From Rothia nasisuis (GTDB lineage Bacteria > Actinomycetota > Actinomycetes > Actinomycetales > Micrococcaceae): a DNA stretch of 64,000 bases. The notes under the pieces are model-generated. The model searched no databases. It was not told where the DNA came from and saw only the letters and a list, made by a program, of their open reading frames with translations. Every line of letters begins with the position of its first letter. Within the stretch, counting starts at the first letter, position 1. The position numbers and the translations under genes are program-made. Location of the stretch: positions 84,643 through 148,642 of the forward strand of contig NZ_CAKMSB010000007.1 in assembly GCF_928381405.1 (NCBI RefSeq), read 5' to 3'. Shown in pieces: positions 45,785-54,054 of this stretch.

Positions 45785-46702
45785 TTAGTTGATTTCCATG
45801 TTATCGATGAGTCGGGTAGAGCCCACGTAAGCCGCCGCGAGCGCTAGAACACGTGCCTGCTCACTCGTAGGGGGTTCGAAGGTATCAGCGTCTACCACTT
45901 CAAGATAGTCCAGTCGCACGCCTTCGGTCGCTTCAATCGCCTCACGGGCCGCCTGCACGTCGTCCTTGTTGAAGCTACCGGTGATGTACTTTTCGCGCAG
46001 AGTGGCCAGGGTGCGGGAGAGCACCAGGGCCGCCTCACGTTCTTCAGCGCTCAGGTAGTGGTTGCGGGAGGAGAGCGCTAGGCCGTCGTCGTCGCGCACG
46101 ATGGGCACGGGCTTAATGGTGACGTCGTGATTGAAGTCCTTGACCATGCGCTGAACCAGGGCCAGCTGCTGGGCGTCCTTTTGGCCGAAGTAGGCGTTGA
46201 GGGTCGCCTCACCAATCAGGGGTTTGAGAATGTTGAAGAACTTGTTGACCACCGTGAGCACACCGTCGAAATGGCCGGGGCGAGTCTTGCCCTCAAAGAG
46301 GGTGCCCAGCTTACCTGAGACAACGGTAATTTTAGGGTCGCCGCCGGGGTACATATCTTCGACGGTCGGGGCAAAGATAACATCTACGCCCGCTTCTGCC
46401 GCCAGCTCCGCGTCCGCCTCAAGGGTGCGGGGGTAACGGTCGAAGTCTTCGTTGGGGCCAAACTGGAGCGGGTTAACAAAGATAGAGAGTACGACCACGT
46501 CGTTCTGTTCGCGGGCACGGCGAATCAGGGTGGCGTGCCCGTTGTGGAGGGCACCCATGGTGGCTACGTAGCCGACGGTGAGGGGCTTGGGGTCTGTATC
46601 GGAGGTTTTTATATCGGTGCTGTGGTCAACGTTTGAGAGGGCCAGCAGTATTTCTTTACCTAGCTCAGTGATGGTGTGTGCTGTGGGGATTTGGCTCGTC
46701 AC
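45785..46702 (-). CDS. panC: Pantothenate synthetase PanC
   Basis: A 305-residue enzyme that joins pantoate and beta-alanine using ATP to form pantothenate (vitamin B5). The nucleotide motif is [14 protein letters not shown], with HNGH replacing the usual HxGH form. [24 protein letters not shown] and [17 protein letters not shown] also match the family. The [18 protein letters not shown] segment contains the KMSKS-like loop. The first 40 residues form a less conserved extension. It lies 39 bases downstream of a DUF2520 reductase gene that may supply pantoate. Confidence 0.94.
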   Translation of the reverse strand: [305 protein letters not shown]

Positions 46703-46741
46703 GGTGGTGGGAGGTCCTTTCGTGTTTTGCGCCCTCCTAGT

Positions 46742-47644
46742 TTACCCGGCGAGCGCTTTAAGCACAGCCTGGTAGCTCTCATCGGTGAGGGCGCCGCGGC
46801 TGTGAGCCCGTTCGGCGGTGGCGCGGGCCAGGGCCAGGTAGGCGGCGTTGACGTCGTCGGCGTTTTCTTCGAGTGCGTAGCTGGCCAGGGTTTGGGCGTG
46901 AGCGGCAACGGTGTGGGCGTCCCCTCGGGCGACAGGGCCGGTGAGGGCGCTATCGCCGTTGGCCAGGGCATTGTCGAGGGAGGCTCTGAGGAGGGGTGCG
47001 ATGTAGCGGGCTGGGTTCTCGATGCCGATGGAGGCCAGAATTTGCAGGGCCTGGCCGGTGATGGTGACCAGGTGGTTGGAGCCGTGGGCAAGGGCGGCGT
47101 GGTAGAGGGGGCGGTCGCCTTCGGCGATGAGGACGGGCTCTCCCCCCATTTCAACGACCAGGGCCTGAGCGATGGGGGTGAAGGGGGCTGGACCGGTGAC
47201 GCCGAAGCTGGTGTTGGCTAGGCGGGGCAGGTCGAGAGAGAGGCCGGTGAAGGTCATGGCCGGGTGGATGGCTAGGCCGATGGCTCCCTGGGCGGTGGCG
47301 GGGGCTAGTACACCAACGCCGTGCCGTCCTGAGGTATGGATGAGGATTTGCCCGGGGCGCCAGCCGTCGGTTTCGGCGATGCCTTTGACCAGGTCGGGCA
47401 GGGCGTCATCGGGTACGGCAAGGACTACCACTTCACTGGTGGTAATAATCTCTGGGATGGTGGAGATGGGGACGCCGGGAAGCAGGGCCTCGGCCCGGGT
47501 GCGGGAGGCCTCTGAGACGGCATGGACGCCGGTGATCAGGTGCCCAGCGGCGCGTAGGGCTGCGCCGAGCACGGCCCCCACCTTGCCTGCTGATATCACG
47601 CCGATGCCCAGACGGGCGGGCTTAAGGTGGTTGGTGCTCTGCAT
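46742..47644 (-). CDS. DUF2520 Rossmann reductase, possible PanG-type ketopantoate reductase
   Basis: A 300-residue protein with an N-terminal NAD(P)-binding Rossmann fold (LGIGVISAGKVGAVLGAALRAAG; note ISAGKVG instead of GxGxxG), VVLAVPDDALPDLV, and a helical C-terminal DUF2520 domain (HPAMTFTG, then YHAALAHGSNHLVTITGQA). From family knowledge, Francisella PanG, a ketopantoate reductase unrelated in detail to PanE, has this domain pair. The position directly before panC, and in the same place in Mycobacterium (Rv3603c), supports a pantothenate role. This remains an inference. Start at ATG 47644. Confidence 0.75.
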   Translation of the reverse strand: MQSTNHLKPARLGIGVISAGKVGAVLGAALRAAGHLITGVHAVSEASRTRAEALLPGVPISTIPEIITTSEVVVLAVPDDALPDLVKGIAETDGWRPGQILIHTSGRHGVGVLAPATAQGAIGLAIHPAMTFTGLSLDLPRLANTSFGVTGPAPFTPIAQALVVEMGGEPVLIAEGDRPLYHAALAHGSNHLVTITGQALQILASIGIENPARYIAPLLRASLDNALANGDSALTGPVARGDAHTVAAHAQTLASYALEENADDVNAAYLALARATAERAHSRGALTDESYQAVLKALAG

Positions 47645-47695
47645 GGGGCCCTTTCTGTCTGCGTCCTGCCTGCTTAGTTTACCGGGGGCAGTCTC

Positions 47696-49072
47696 TTACC
47701 GGGTACGGCCTTTACTGTAGTGCTGCCCAAGACGCCACAGGCAGAAGGCTAGGGGAATAAGTAGCCCTTGAATAGTGCCACTAAAAACGGCCAGCGCAAC
47801 CACCCCAATCTGAAAAGCAACGGTACTCGCAGCTACCAGAGGCTGAACCGGAACCACTAATCCCGACGGCAGGGCAACGACAAGGCTGTAGTCGTATTCC
47901 TGTAGAGGGTCAGTCTCTCCTAGCGCCACGGCAATCCCGAAAAAGAGAGCAGCGCCCGTAATAATGCCCGGAAGCTGAAAGATGATGGTCATTGCCACGG
48001 CATAGATTACCGTAGCAACGCCAGCGCCCACGATAAACCCCAACAAGGTTGAAAAATAAGGAGCTGTAAGCCACTGCCGAAGAGGCAGCTGGGCTGACCA
48101 TTCCCGAGGTAGCCAACGGTAGAAGAAGGCAATCAACCAGACACCTACAATCGTTACGATACCGATGCCAGACGCTCCGAACCCGACCCCCACAAAGATC
48201 CCCAGGGGGATACTCAGTAAGGTAATAAGAACGAGCGGGGCCAGGCTATCAGCTAAAGCGGCCATCGATAGAAGGTAAGAACGGGAGTTCACAAGTTTTC
48301 TGCGGAAGGTACCTCTCTGCCCACCATAGTAGCGGTAACCCTGTGCTCCGCTGAGATTACGGACGGCGTATAGAAGTAGCGTACTTCTCCCAAACCCCTG
48401 AGTAGCAGCAACCCGTTCCAGAGGACTATTCTGAGCTGAAATAACGAGCACAAGCGTTCCAAGTATTCCGAGGAACAGAACAAGCACTCCAAGACAGTAG
48501 ATTAAAGCAACGTTTGCGCTTATGACTGAATCGGTGGTCGTAGCGATGAGCAATAGAAGACCCGTAACCGCTGCCAGACCTGCCCAAGCCAAAAGAAACT
48601 TTAGCCGTCCCAGTAGCTGCGCCGCAGCCATACTGTGCAGCATAAGCACCCCAAACGCGACAGCGCCCAGTGCCGTTCCCACCAACCAAGTCACCGAGAG
48701 GGGCGCAAAAATAGTCGCTAGCATTACGGAGAGCAGGGCCCACGTGCCTAAAGCAACCCATATAGCCCGAAAATGCCAGGGATTACGGCTGGGATATGAA
48801 AGTCCAGAGTAACGCCAAAAGAGTTCAGCCGGCGAGTAAGCCAGCGGTCCCAACTGATAAAAGAGCCAGACTAGCCCAGCTCCTGCAATCAGCAGACCGC
48901 CCATAAAGAAACCGGGCGCTTGGAAATCTTCTAATGTGAAATATAGGTAGGACCCTCGAACCTGACGCAGGGAGACGCTGAATGACCCTGCAAGAGCAAG
49001 CCAGAAAACCAGGTAGAAAAATACCTTATAGACCGCACCGAGCCGATACCCCAGCGTCCTGAGCGCTACCAT
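47696..49072 (-). CDS. Membrane subunit of an uncharacterised ABC transporter
   Basis: A 458-residue protein with about ten to twelve membrane segments and little polar sequence. It overlaps the upstream ATPase gene by 7 bases, so it is almost certainly the permease of that ATPase. A segment near the middle (RVAATQGFGRSTLLLYAVRNLSGAQGYRYYGGQRGTFRRKLVNSR) is the main polar loop. It resembles large actinobacterial efflux permeases of unknown substrate. I recognise no specific family, and no substrate gene adjoins it. Confidence 0.65.
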   Translation of the reverse strand: MVALRTLGYRLGAVYKVFFYLVFWLALAGSFSVSLRQVRGSYLYFTLEDFQAPGFFMGGLLIAGAGLVWLFYQLGPLAYSPAELFWRYSGLSYPSRNPWHFRAIWVALGTWALLSVMLATIFAPLSVTWLVGTALGAVAFGVLMLHSMAAAQLLGRLKFLLAWAGLAAVTGLLLLIATTTDSVISANVALIYCLGVLVLFLGILGTLVLVISAQNSPLERVAATQGFGRSTLLLYAVRNLSGAQGYRYYGGQRGTFRRKLVNSRSYLLSMAALADSLAPLVLITLLSIPLGIFVGVGFGASGIGIVTIVGVWLIAFFYRWLPREWSAQLPLRQWLTAPYFSTLLGFIVGAGVATVIYAVAMTIIFQLPGIITGAALFFGIAVALGETDPLQEYDYSLVVALPSGLVVPVQPLVAASTVAFQIGVVALAVFSGTIQGLLIPLAFCLWRLGQHYSKGRTR

Positions 49073-49770
49073 GCGTTCTCGGCCCCCAGACCCAGCCCAT
49101 CAGTCTCCAACGGAAACACCAAATTTTTAGTTCTTGGCAACGCGTTAAGCTCCGGGTCATGTGTGGCTATACAAACCGCTGCCCCAGCAGAGACTGTAGA
49201 CTCCGCCCACTGAGCAATCCACTGCACTCCAGCAGTATCAAGACGCTTTTCTGGCTCGTCCAAAAAGTAGTAACGGGCAGGACGGAGCAACAAGGACGCA
49301 AGGCGGGAGCGTTGCTCCTGGCCAGAGCTCAGGGTGTGTGGTTCTCTGTCATAAGCCTGGGGTACTCCAAGTTCTTCTAGCGCCTGACGCACGCTCATAC
49401 GCTGAGAAGAAGCCATTCCCAGCTTTTGAGCGATTTTAGGGCCTTCATCGGCCAGTATTTCAAGATGCTGCCCTACGGTTAGGCCGGGAAGCCACCCCAG
49501 AGCGTCGTTGAGCCCAAAAACCTGTAAACGGAAGGCCTCAGACGCAGAGGTCACCGGTGCCCCATCAATGAGCACCTGCCCTTCGGTTAAATCCTGATGC
49601 AAAAGAAGACAGCTCATGAGGGTCGACTTACCGGAACCGTTAGGGCCAGTCAAAGTGTAATACACTCCTGGCTCCAGCGTGACAGAAGCACCAGAGAAAA
49701 TAACATTCTCGTCAAAGGCTTTGGCCCCCTGATTTAGTTGAAGTGCAGGAACCTTTGTAGGTAAACCCAT
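49066..49770 (-). CDS. ABC transporter ATPase of the adjoining permease
   Basis: A 234-residue ATPase. Walker A is TGPNGSGKSTLMSCLLL (about 38-54) and the signature HTLSSGQEQRSRLASLLL. Walker B is RYYFLDEPEKRLD, where the usual GLD after Walker B is replaced by KRLD, and the switch His lies in CIATHDPEL. LSSGQ instead of LSGGQ is common in exporters. Its start codon touches the stop of the downstream-transcribed order: the PH-domain gene stop at 49770 overlaps by one base. Substrate unknown. Confidence 0.8.
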   Translation of the reverse strand: MGLPTKVPALQLNQGAKAFDENVIFSGASVTLEPGVYYTLTGPNGSGKSTLMSCLLLHQDLTEGQVLIDGAPVTSASEAFRLQVFGLNDALGWLPGLTVGQHLEILADEGPKIAQKLGMASSQRMSVRQALEELGVPQAYDREPHTLSSGQEQRSRLASLLLRPARYYFLDEPEKRLDTAGVQWIAQWAESTVSAGAAVCIATHDPELNALPRTKNLVFPLETDGLGLGAENAW

Positions 49771-51473
49771 CAGTTTCCTATCTCAGTACCGGGCAGAGGT
49801 AGTAGCTCATAGGGCGGGAGCTGCGAAGACCTATCGGAGGCTTTCCCGGCATCCGCAGATGTCGGCACCGGCGCAGGTGCAACCCCCAGCTGAGCCAGGC
49901 GGATGGTCAGGGCGCGGGCGACCTCGGCGTCCGCGTTATGAACCGCTGTAGACAGGGTTCCCCCGGCGATTCGCAGCGATAGGTGGGCCAGCCCGGCCCG
50001 CTTCTGCAGGGGCCCCTGGCTCAGTTCAAAGCTCTGCACCTTGCTGTACGGAACCAAGGAAAGGCGACGCACCCAACGGCCAGACCTCACCAGCAGGAGC
50101 AGGGGCGTTACCGCAAAGCCGTTGCGGCGGTAGGTCAGCGGGTCAAACCAGCGGGCGGATACCGGGGAGACCGTAAAGTCCTGCTCTGCCCCGTTACCTG
50201 CCAAACCGGCCATGAGCTGGGCAGGCGAAACACCGCCGTCCTGCTGAGCCGGAACCACCAGGGGGAGCACCCGCATCACGTCAGCAAGGGTGCCCACCGG
50301 TAGCAGCTCCCCGGCGAACTCACCCTGGTCGCCGGTCTTGCCCAACAGGGTCACCTTGACCCTGTACCAGCCGGTTATACGCCAGAGTAGGGGCTGCTCC
50401 ACCGAGATACGCTGAACGCGCCCCTCTGGCAGGGTCTGAGTGGTGGTATCGGTAAAACCAAACCGGGTTTTCAGGCCGTCCGGGCTGGTAGAGAGCGAGA
50501 AGTTGAAGCCGGTGTTAAAGCGCTTCCAGGTGCTAGACACGATAGCCAGAATAACCGCTGCATTCGAGGCAAATATAGCGCCCAGGGACATCTCTGCCCA
50601 GAGCATAAGGCCGCCCAAGCTCAGCAGGAGGAGAAGACCCACGACCCAGCCCAGGCTCAGCACCATCGACCCTAACAGCCGCGCAACCGGCACCTTGACG
50701 ATGAGCCGCTCACCGGCGTCCTTAACCCCCAAGAAGTTCTCGCTGATGTGGTCAGCCAGGCGGTCGGTGAGGTCTCGGCGCTCTTCACGCACAGAGGCAG
50801 ACGCCAGCTCTCGCTCCCCCGCCCCGGCAACGGCACCGTGGGTAGCTTTCTGCCCGGGTGAGGCCTCCACTTTTTCAGCCTTGAGGGTACGCACCCGGAT
50901 CAGCAACTGTTCACGGAGCTCGCGGGCAGCGCGGTAGCCCAGAAACTGCACGCGCAAGGCAGACGAATCACCATCTGCCACATCGAATTTAAGCTCGGCC
51001 AAACCCAGTAGGCGAGCCATGAGCGGGCGGTTCACGTCGATAGACTGCACACGATCCAGCCGGGCTTTGCGCTCGGTCTTGAAGAGCATACCGCTCTTGA
51101 CGTAGACGTTGCGGTCGTCCACGGCAAAGCGGTAGAAGAACCAGGTGGAGAGAAAGGGGAGCAAAAGGAGCAGGAAGAATACCGCCAGCACACCCAGGAA
51201 CCAGAAGCCACCAAAAATACCGGTCCAGGAGAGAAAGACGGTATCGGGCGGGCCGCTCTGGCCAAGTTCGCGCAGGTCAAAGGGCTCTTCGCCGGTGAAG
51301 AGATCGTTGACCAGGTTGTTCGCTATGGTGTACATAAAAACGACGATAATCAGCCAGGCCCGCACCAGAGGCGAGAGCGGGTGAGCCCGGCGCCAGGTCA
51401 GGGCAGCTTCTTCGCGAGCGGTGATGGCAGTGGAGACCGCAGGTGTCTCTGAAGTGGGTACCTGCTCGCTCAT
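49770..51473 (-). CDS. Membrane protein with bacterial PH (bPH2) domains, YdbT-like
   Basis: A 567-residue protein with four or more membrane segments (first pair about 40-60 and 90-115) and at least two to three bPH2/DUF304 domains (for example RFAVDDRNVYVKSGMLFKTERKARLDRVQSID at about 135-166, and RFGFTDTTTQTLPEGRVQRISV further on). It matches the Bacillus YdbT layout, in which a large and a small PH protein (YdbT/YdbS) are encoded together. These are implicated in membrane stress or antimicrobial tolerance, with unclear mechanism. An ATG start at 51473 follows the small partner by one base. Confidence 0.75.
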   Translation of the reverse strand: MSEQVPTSETPAVSTAITAREEAALTWRRAHPLSPLVRAWLIIVVFMYTIANNLVNDLFTGEEPFDLRELGQSGPPDTVFLSWTGIFGGFWFLGVLAVFFLLLLLPFLSTWFFYRFAVDDRNVYVKSGMLFKTERKARLDRVQSIDVNRPLMARLLGLAELKFDVADGDSSALRVQFLGYRAARELREQLLIRVRTLKAEKVEASPGQKATHGAVAGAGERELASASVREERRDLTDRLADHISENFLGVKDAGERLIVKVPVARLLGSMVLSLGWVVGLLLLLSLGGLMLWAEMSLGAIFASNAAVILAIVSSTWKRFNTGFNFSLSTSPDGLKTRFGFTDTTTQTLPEGRVQRISVEQPLLWRITGWYRVKVTLLGKTGDQGEFAGELLPVGTLADVMRVLPLVVPAQQDGGVSPAQLMAGLAGNGAEQDFTVSPVSARWFDPLTYRRNGFAVTPLLLLVRSGRWVRRLSLVPYSKVQSFELSQGPLQKRAGLAHLSLRIAGGTLSTAVHNADAEVARALTIRLAQLGVAPAPVPTSADAGKASDRSSQLPPYELLPLPGTEIGN

Positions 51474-52145
51474 TTAGAGGCCCGCCAACCTTGCATCTGA
51501 CAGGTCGGTCAGTACCTCACGCAGCTGGTCGGCATCGCCCTTGGTCAGGCCGGGAATGGTGATGCTGTTAGCCGCGGTTTTCACCTCGACGCTGGCCAGT
51601 GAGAGCGCGTTTTCGAGGGGGCCGGAGGAAACATCAACATACTGGATACGACCATAGGGTACGGCGGTGACCGAGCGGAAGAGCAGGCCAGAGCGCTTGA
51701 GCAGGTGGTCGGCGCGTTCGCTGTAACCAATTGCCTGCACCCGGCGCTTGACCAGCACCAGGGCCCACAGCCGCCAGATAAGCACCAGACCACACAGGCA
51801 CCAGTAGGCCCACGGGGCCCAGTTCCAGCTCTTGACCAGGAGGGTCATGATCAGGGGCAGGGAGGCAAGCCCCAGCAGAATGAAAGACCAGATGAGAGAA
51901 GTAATGAGCTTGACCCGCACATACTTGGGCGAAACCCGCTTCCACTCCACCTCAGGCAGGTCAACTGTTTGTTTGCCCAGGCCATCAAGGTCGAGTGGGG
52001 GCAGGGCGGGGGTAAAGCGGGGTGCGTGAGCTACAGATTCTGGTGAGCCCTCAGCGGTACTAGGACGCCAGGGCGCGGCTTGCTGCGCGAGTCCGGCAGA
52101 AAAGTTGTGCGGAGGAACAGATGGTGCGCGCTGCGGCTCGTTCAT
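51474..52145 (-). CDS. bPH2-domain membrane protein, YdbS-like
   Basis: A 223-residue protein with a proline-rich N-terminus, two membrane segments (about 78-98 and 110-127) and one bPH2 domain (RRVQAIGYSERADHLLKRSGLLFRSVTAVPYGRIQYVDVSSG). The pattern of a short YdbS-like gene directly followed by a long YdbT-like gene is conserved from Bacillus to Actinobacteria. Start and stop of the pair adjoin without a gap, so they are translated together. Role unknown; membrane-associated. Confidence 0.75.
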   Translation of the reverse strand: MNEPQRAPSVPPHNFSAGLAQQAAPWRPSTAEGSPESVAHAPRFTPALPPLDLDGLGKQTVDLPEVEWKRVSPKYVRVKLITSLIWSFILLGLASLPLIMTLLVKSWNWAPWAYWCLCGLVLIWRLWALVLVKRRVQAIGYSERADHLLKRSGLLFRSVTAVPYGRIQYVDVSSGPLENALSLASVEVKTAANSITIPGLTKGDADQLREVLTDLSDARLAGL

Positions 52146-52167
52146 AGTGTCTTCTCATTACGTATAA

Positions 52168-52183
52168 GGCTTATTCATAAGGG
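52168..52183. repeat. Solo MITE/IS end
   Basis: GGCTTATTCATAAGGG matches the terminus of the MITE at 15325. No matching opposite end is visible nearby. It lies in the 200-base gap upstream of the PH-domain genes; the rest of the gap shows no gene. Confidence 0.5.
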
Positions 52184-52345
52184 TAGAAGTGCCCCGGGCT
52201 GGTAGCGAAGCTACTGACTCGGAGCAGTAAACAGATGGGCAACAGTTCCCGCTCATAAACAAAAGAAACTGTTGCAAATCATCTTAAGCGAAACGAAGGC
52301 GCAGCACACTCATCGAATCCAGCCCACCGCTAGGAACGTTACCCA

Positions 52346-52873
52346 CTAGGAGGAAGCGTCCGGCTTATTCCTAGCCAGAGGACCTGTCTGCGGGCTGACC
52401 TCGCCAACCCCACCATCAGCGTCCTCATCTCCCGGAGGGACCTTGCACCAGCTCTCGGCAACCAGGCCGCACACGAGCATGACCAGGCCAGCAGTCAGCG
52501 CAGCCAAGCTTTCCACCAGGAGTAGGGCCGAGGAGCGGCTACCTGCCAGGCCCAGCTGATAGACCACAATCGCTACCTGCCACCCTCCCACCAGAGCACC
52601 GGTAAGAGCTAGAGCCTGAGCAAAAACCGCCACACGGGCAGCCAGAAGAGGATTCATAGAACCGGCATCTTTGCGGGTCTCAACCCGGCTATATTTGAGT
52701 ACCTGACGGGCGTAGAAGAGAGCTACGCCGCCCAGAATCAGCGCGGCCAACAGAGTCAGCGCAGGCAGAGAAAGCTCGGGCCCACCGCCCTGTACACTCA
52801 GCAGGTTCAGCACAGCGCCGGCAGCCACGCCGGCACCTGCCAGAAAAGCCAGAGCCCGGTTGCGTAGTTTCAC
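52346..52873 (-). CDS. DUF3180 membrane protein
   Basis: A 175-residue protein with four membrane segments (about 8-26, 35-52, 80-102, 112-132) and a polar C-terminus. DUF3180 proteins occur next to folK throughout Actinobacteria (Rv3605c in Mycobacterium). No function is known. The start overlaps the folK stop by 4 bases (ATGA), placing it at the end of the folate operon. Confidence 0.8.
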   Translation of the reverse strand: MKLRNRALAFLAGAGVAAGAVLNLLSVQGGGPELSLPALTLLAALILGGVALFYARQVLKYSRVETRKDAGSMNPLLAARVAVFAQALALTGALVGGWQVAIVVYQLGLAGSRSSALLLVESLAALTAGLVMLVCGLVAESWCKVPPGDEDADGGVGEVSPQTGPLARNKPDASS

Positions 52874-53376
52874 GCGCAGACCACCGGGGCGGGGTGAAAC
52901 TCGCGGATTCCTTCTGCGTCTGCAGCGTCATCGGCCAGCTGACGCACCGAGGAACCCAACAGCAGAGCCGAGGGGTCCATTCTGGCCCATGGCTCAAGCA
53001 CAAAAGCCCGTTCGGCTGCGCGCGGATGCGGCAGAGTAAGATCAGGGTCGTCCATCTCAAGAGAGGCGATATCAATAATGTCAATATCAAGAGTACGCGG
53101 GCCCCAGCGCACATCACGGGTACGGTGGTGCTTGTGCTCTATCTGCTGGGTATACTCCAGCAGCATGAAAGGCCGTAGTGAGGTCTCAATTTCGACCACC
53201 ATATTGGCATAATCAGGCTGATTCGCGGGGCCCCCCACCGGAGCGGTAATTGCGATAGGAGAAATCTTGGTGACCTCAATCTTCTCGTGCGAGCAGATAT
53301 CACCGATTGCCTTAATCAGAGTGTCTTGGCTGTTGCCCAGGTTAGATCCCAGAGCGAGAATGGCTTTAACCGGCAT
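52870..53376 (-). CDS. folK: 6-hydroxymethyl-7,8-dihydropterin pyrophosphokinase FolK
   Basis: A 168-residue enzyme that pyrophosphorylates hydroxymethyl-dihydropterin with ATP in folate synthesis. It shows AILALGSNLGNSQDTLIKAI at the N-terminus, the HPPK signature RWGPRTLDIDIIDI and the HPRAAERAFVLEPW segment. Length is usual. It overlaps folB by 11 bases in another frame and is transcribed with it. Confidence 0.95.
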   Translation of the reverse strand: MPVKAILALGSNLGNSQDTLIKAIGDICSHEKIEVTKISPIAITAPVGGPANQPDYANMVVEIETSLRPFMLLEYTQQIEHKHHRTRDVRWGPRTLDIDIIDIASLEMDDPDLTLPHPRAAERAFVLEPWARMDPSALLLGSSVRQLADDAADAEGIREFHPAPVVCA

Positions 53377-53788
53377 GGTTCTCCCTAAATATCGTTACTG
53401 ACACATCAGCGAAAGTCACTTCGATAGGTGCCTTGGGCTTGTGGACGGTCAGTTCTACAGCCAGTAGTGGAAAGTTGGTGAGCACCGCTGCGGCGATACG
53501 CTCGGCTAGAGTTTCAATCAGGTCGAAAGATTCACCGGTAATTATTTCGCGGATAACCTCAGCTACCTCGGCATAGTCAACGGTGTGCGCCACCTCGTCG
53601 GTGGTAGTTGCTCGGGCGAAATCGGTGAACATGACGATGTCCACGAAGAAAGGCTGACCGGTCTGCTTCTCAGAATCAAGCACACCGTGGTAGCCCACAC
53701 TGCCCACACCCGTGAGCGTTATGCGGTCAGCACGGGAGTAGTCGCGAGCCGCCCGCGCCTGTGAGGAGCTAGGAGCGTTCATGGACAC
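53366..53788 (-). CDS. folB: Dihydroneopterin aldolase FolB
   Basis: A 140-residue enzyme that cleaves dihydroneopterin to hydroxymethyl-dihydropterin and glycolaldehyde. Signature segments are VGYHGVLDSEKQTGQPFFVDI, DEVAHTVDYAEVAEVI and the C-terminal HKPKAPIEVTFADVSV, with the catalytic Lys in the last. The first 20 residues are a polar extension. It precedes folK and is separated from folP by a 266-base gap that may hold its promoter. Confidence 0.95.
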   Translation of the reverse strand: MSMNAPSSSQARAARDYSRADRITLTGVGSVGYHGVLDSEKQTGQPFFVDIVMFTDFARATTTDEVAHTVDYAEVAEVIREIITGESFDLIETLAERIAAAVLTNFPLLAVELTVHKPKAPIEVTFADVSVTIFRENHAG

Positions 53789-53886
53789 CTTTCACCGATT
53801 TTGTGCGCCGGGCGGGTGAGCTCCGGTACCTTGGTTGTAATTATCCACGTTCCAGTTCAAATATTTAGTGACCTTTAGGTGTGCCC

Positions 53887-53900
53887 TTAGACATGCCTAA
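53887..53900. promoter_or_regulatory. TTAG-type palindrome, possible operator
   Basis: TTAGACATGCCTAA is a 14-bp palindrome with one mismatched pair, and TTTAGGTGTGCCCTTA overlaps it on the left (53874-53889). The shape recalls DtxR/MntR-family boxes (TTAGG...CCTAA), but the nearest downstream genes are folate genes. It may also be part of the folB promoter. Confidence 0.25.
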
Positions 53901-54054
53901 AGCTATGCTTAACCGCTCTTTTACAGGGTTTTAGACTGTGATACCCGGTGGGCTGGCCCGCCCCCAAAGCGCTTAAAGTCACAGAGACACTTTCCTTTAT
54001 GACGCTTCTATTTCGCTCAAGACTACGGGTGAGCGCGGAATAGGCCCTTAGGTG

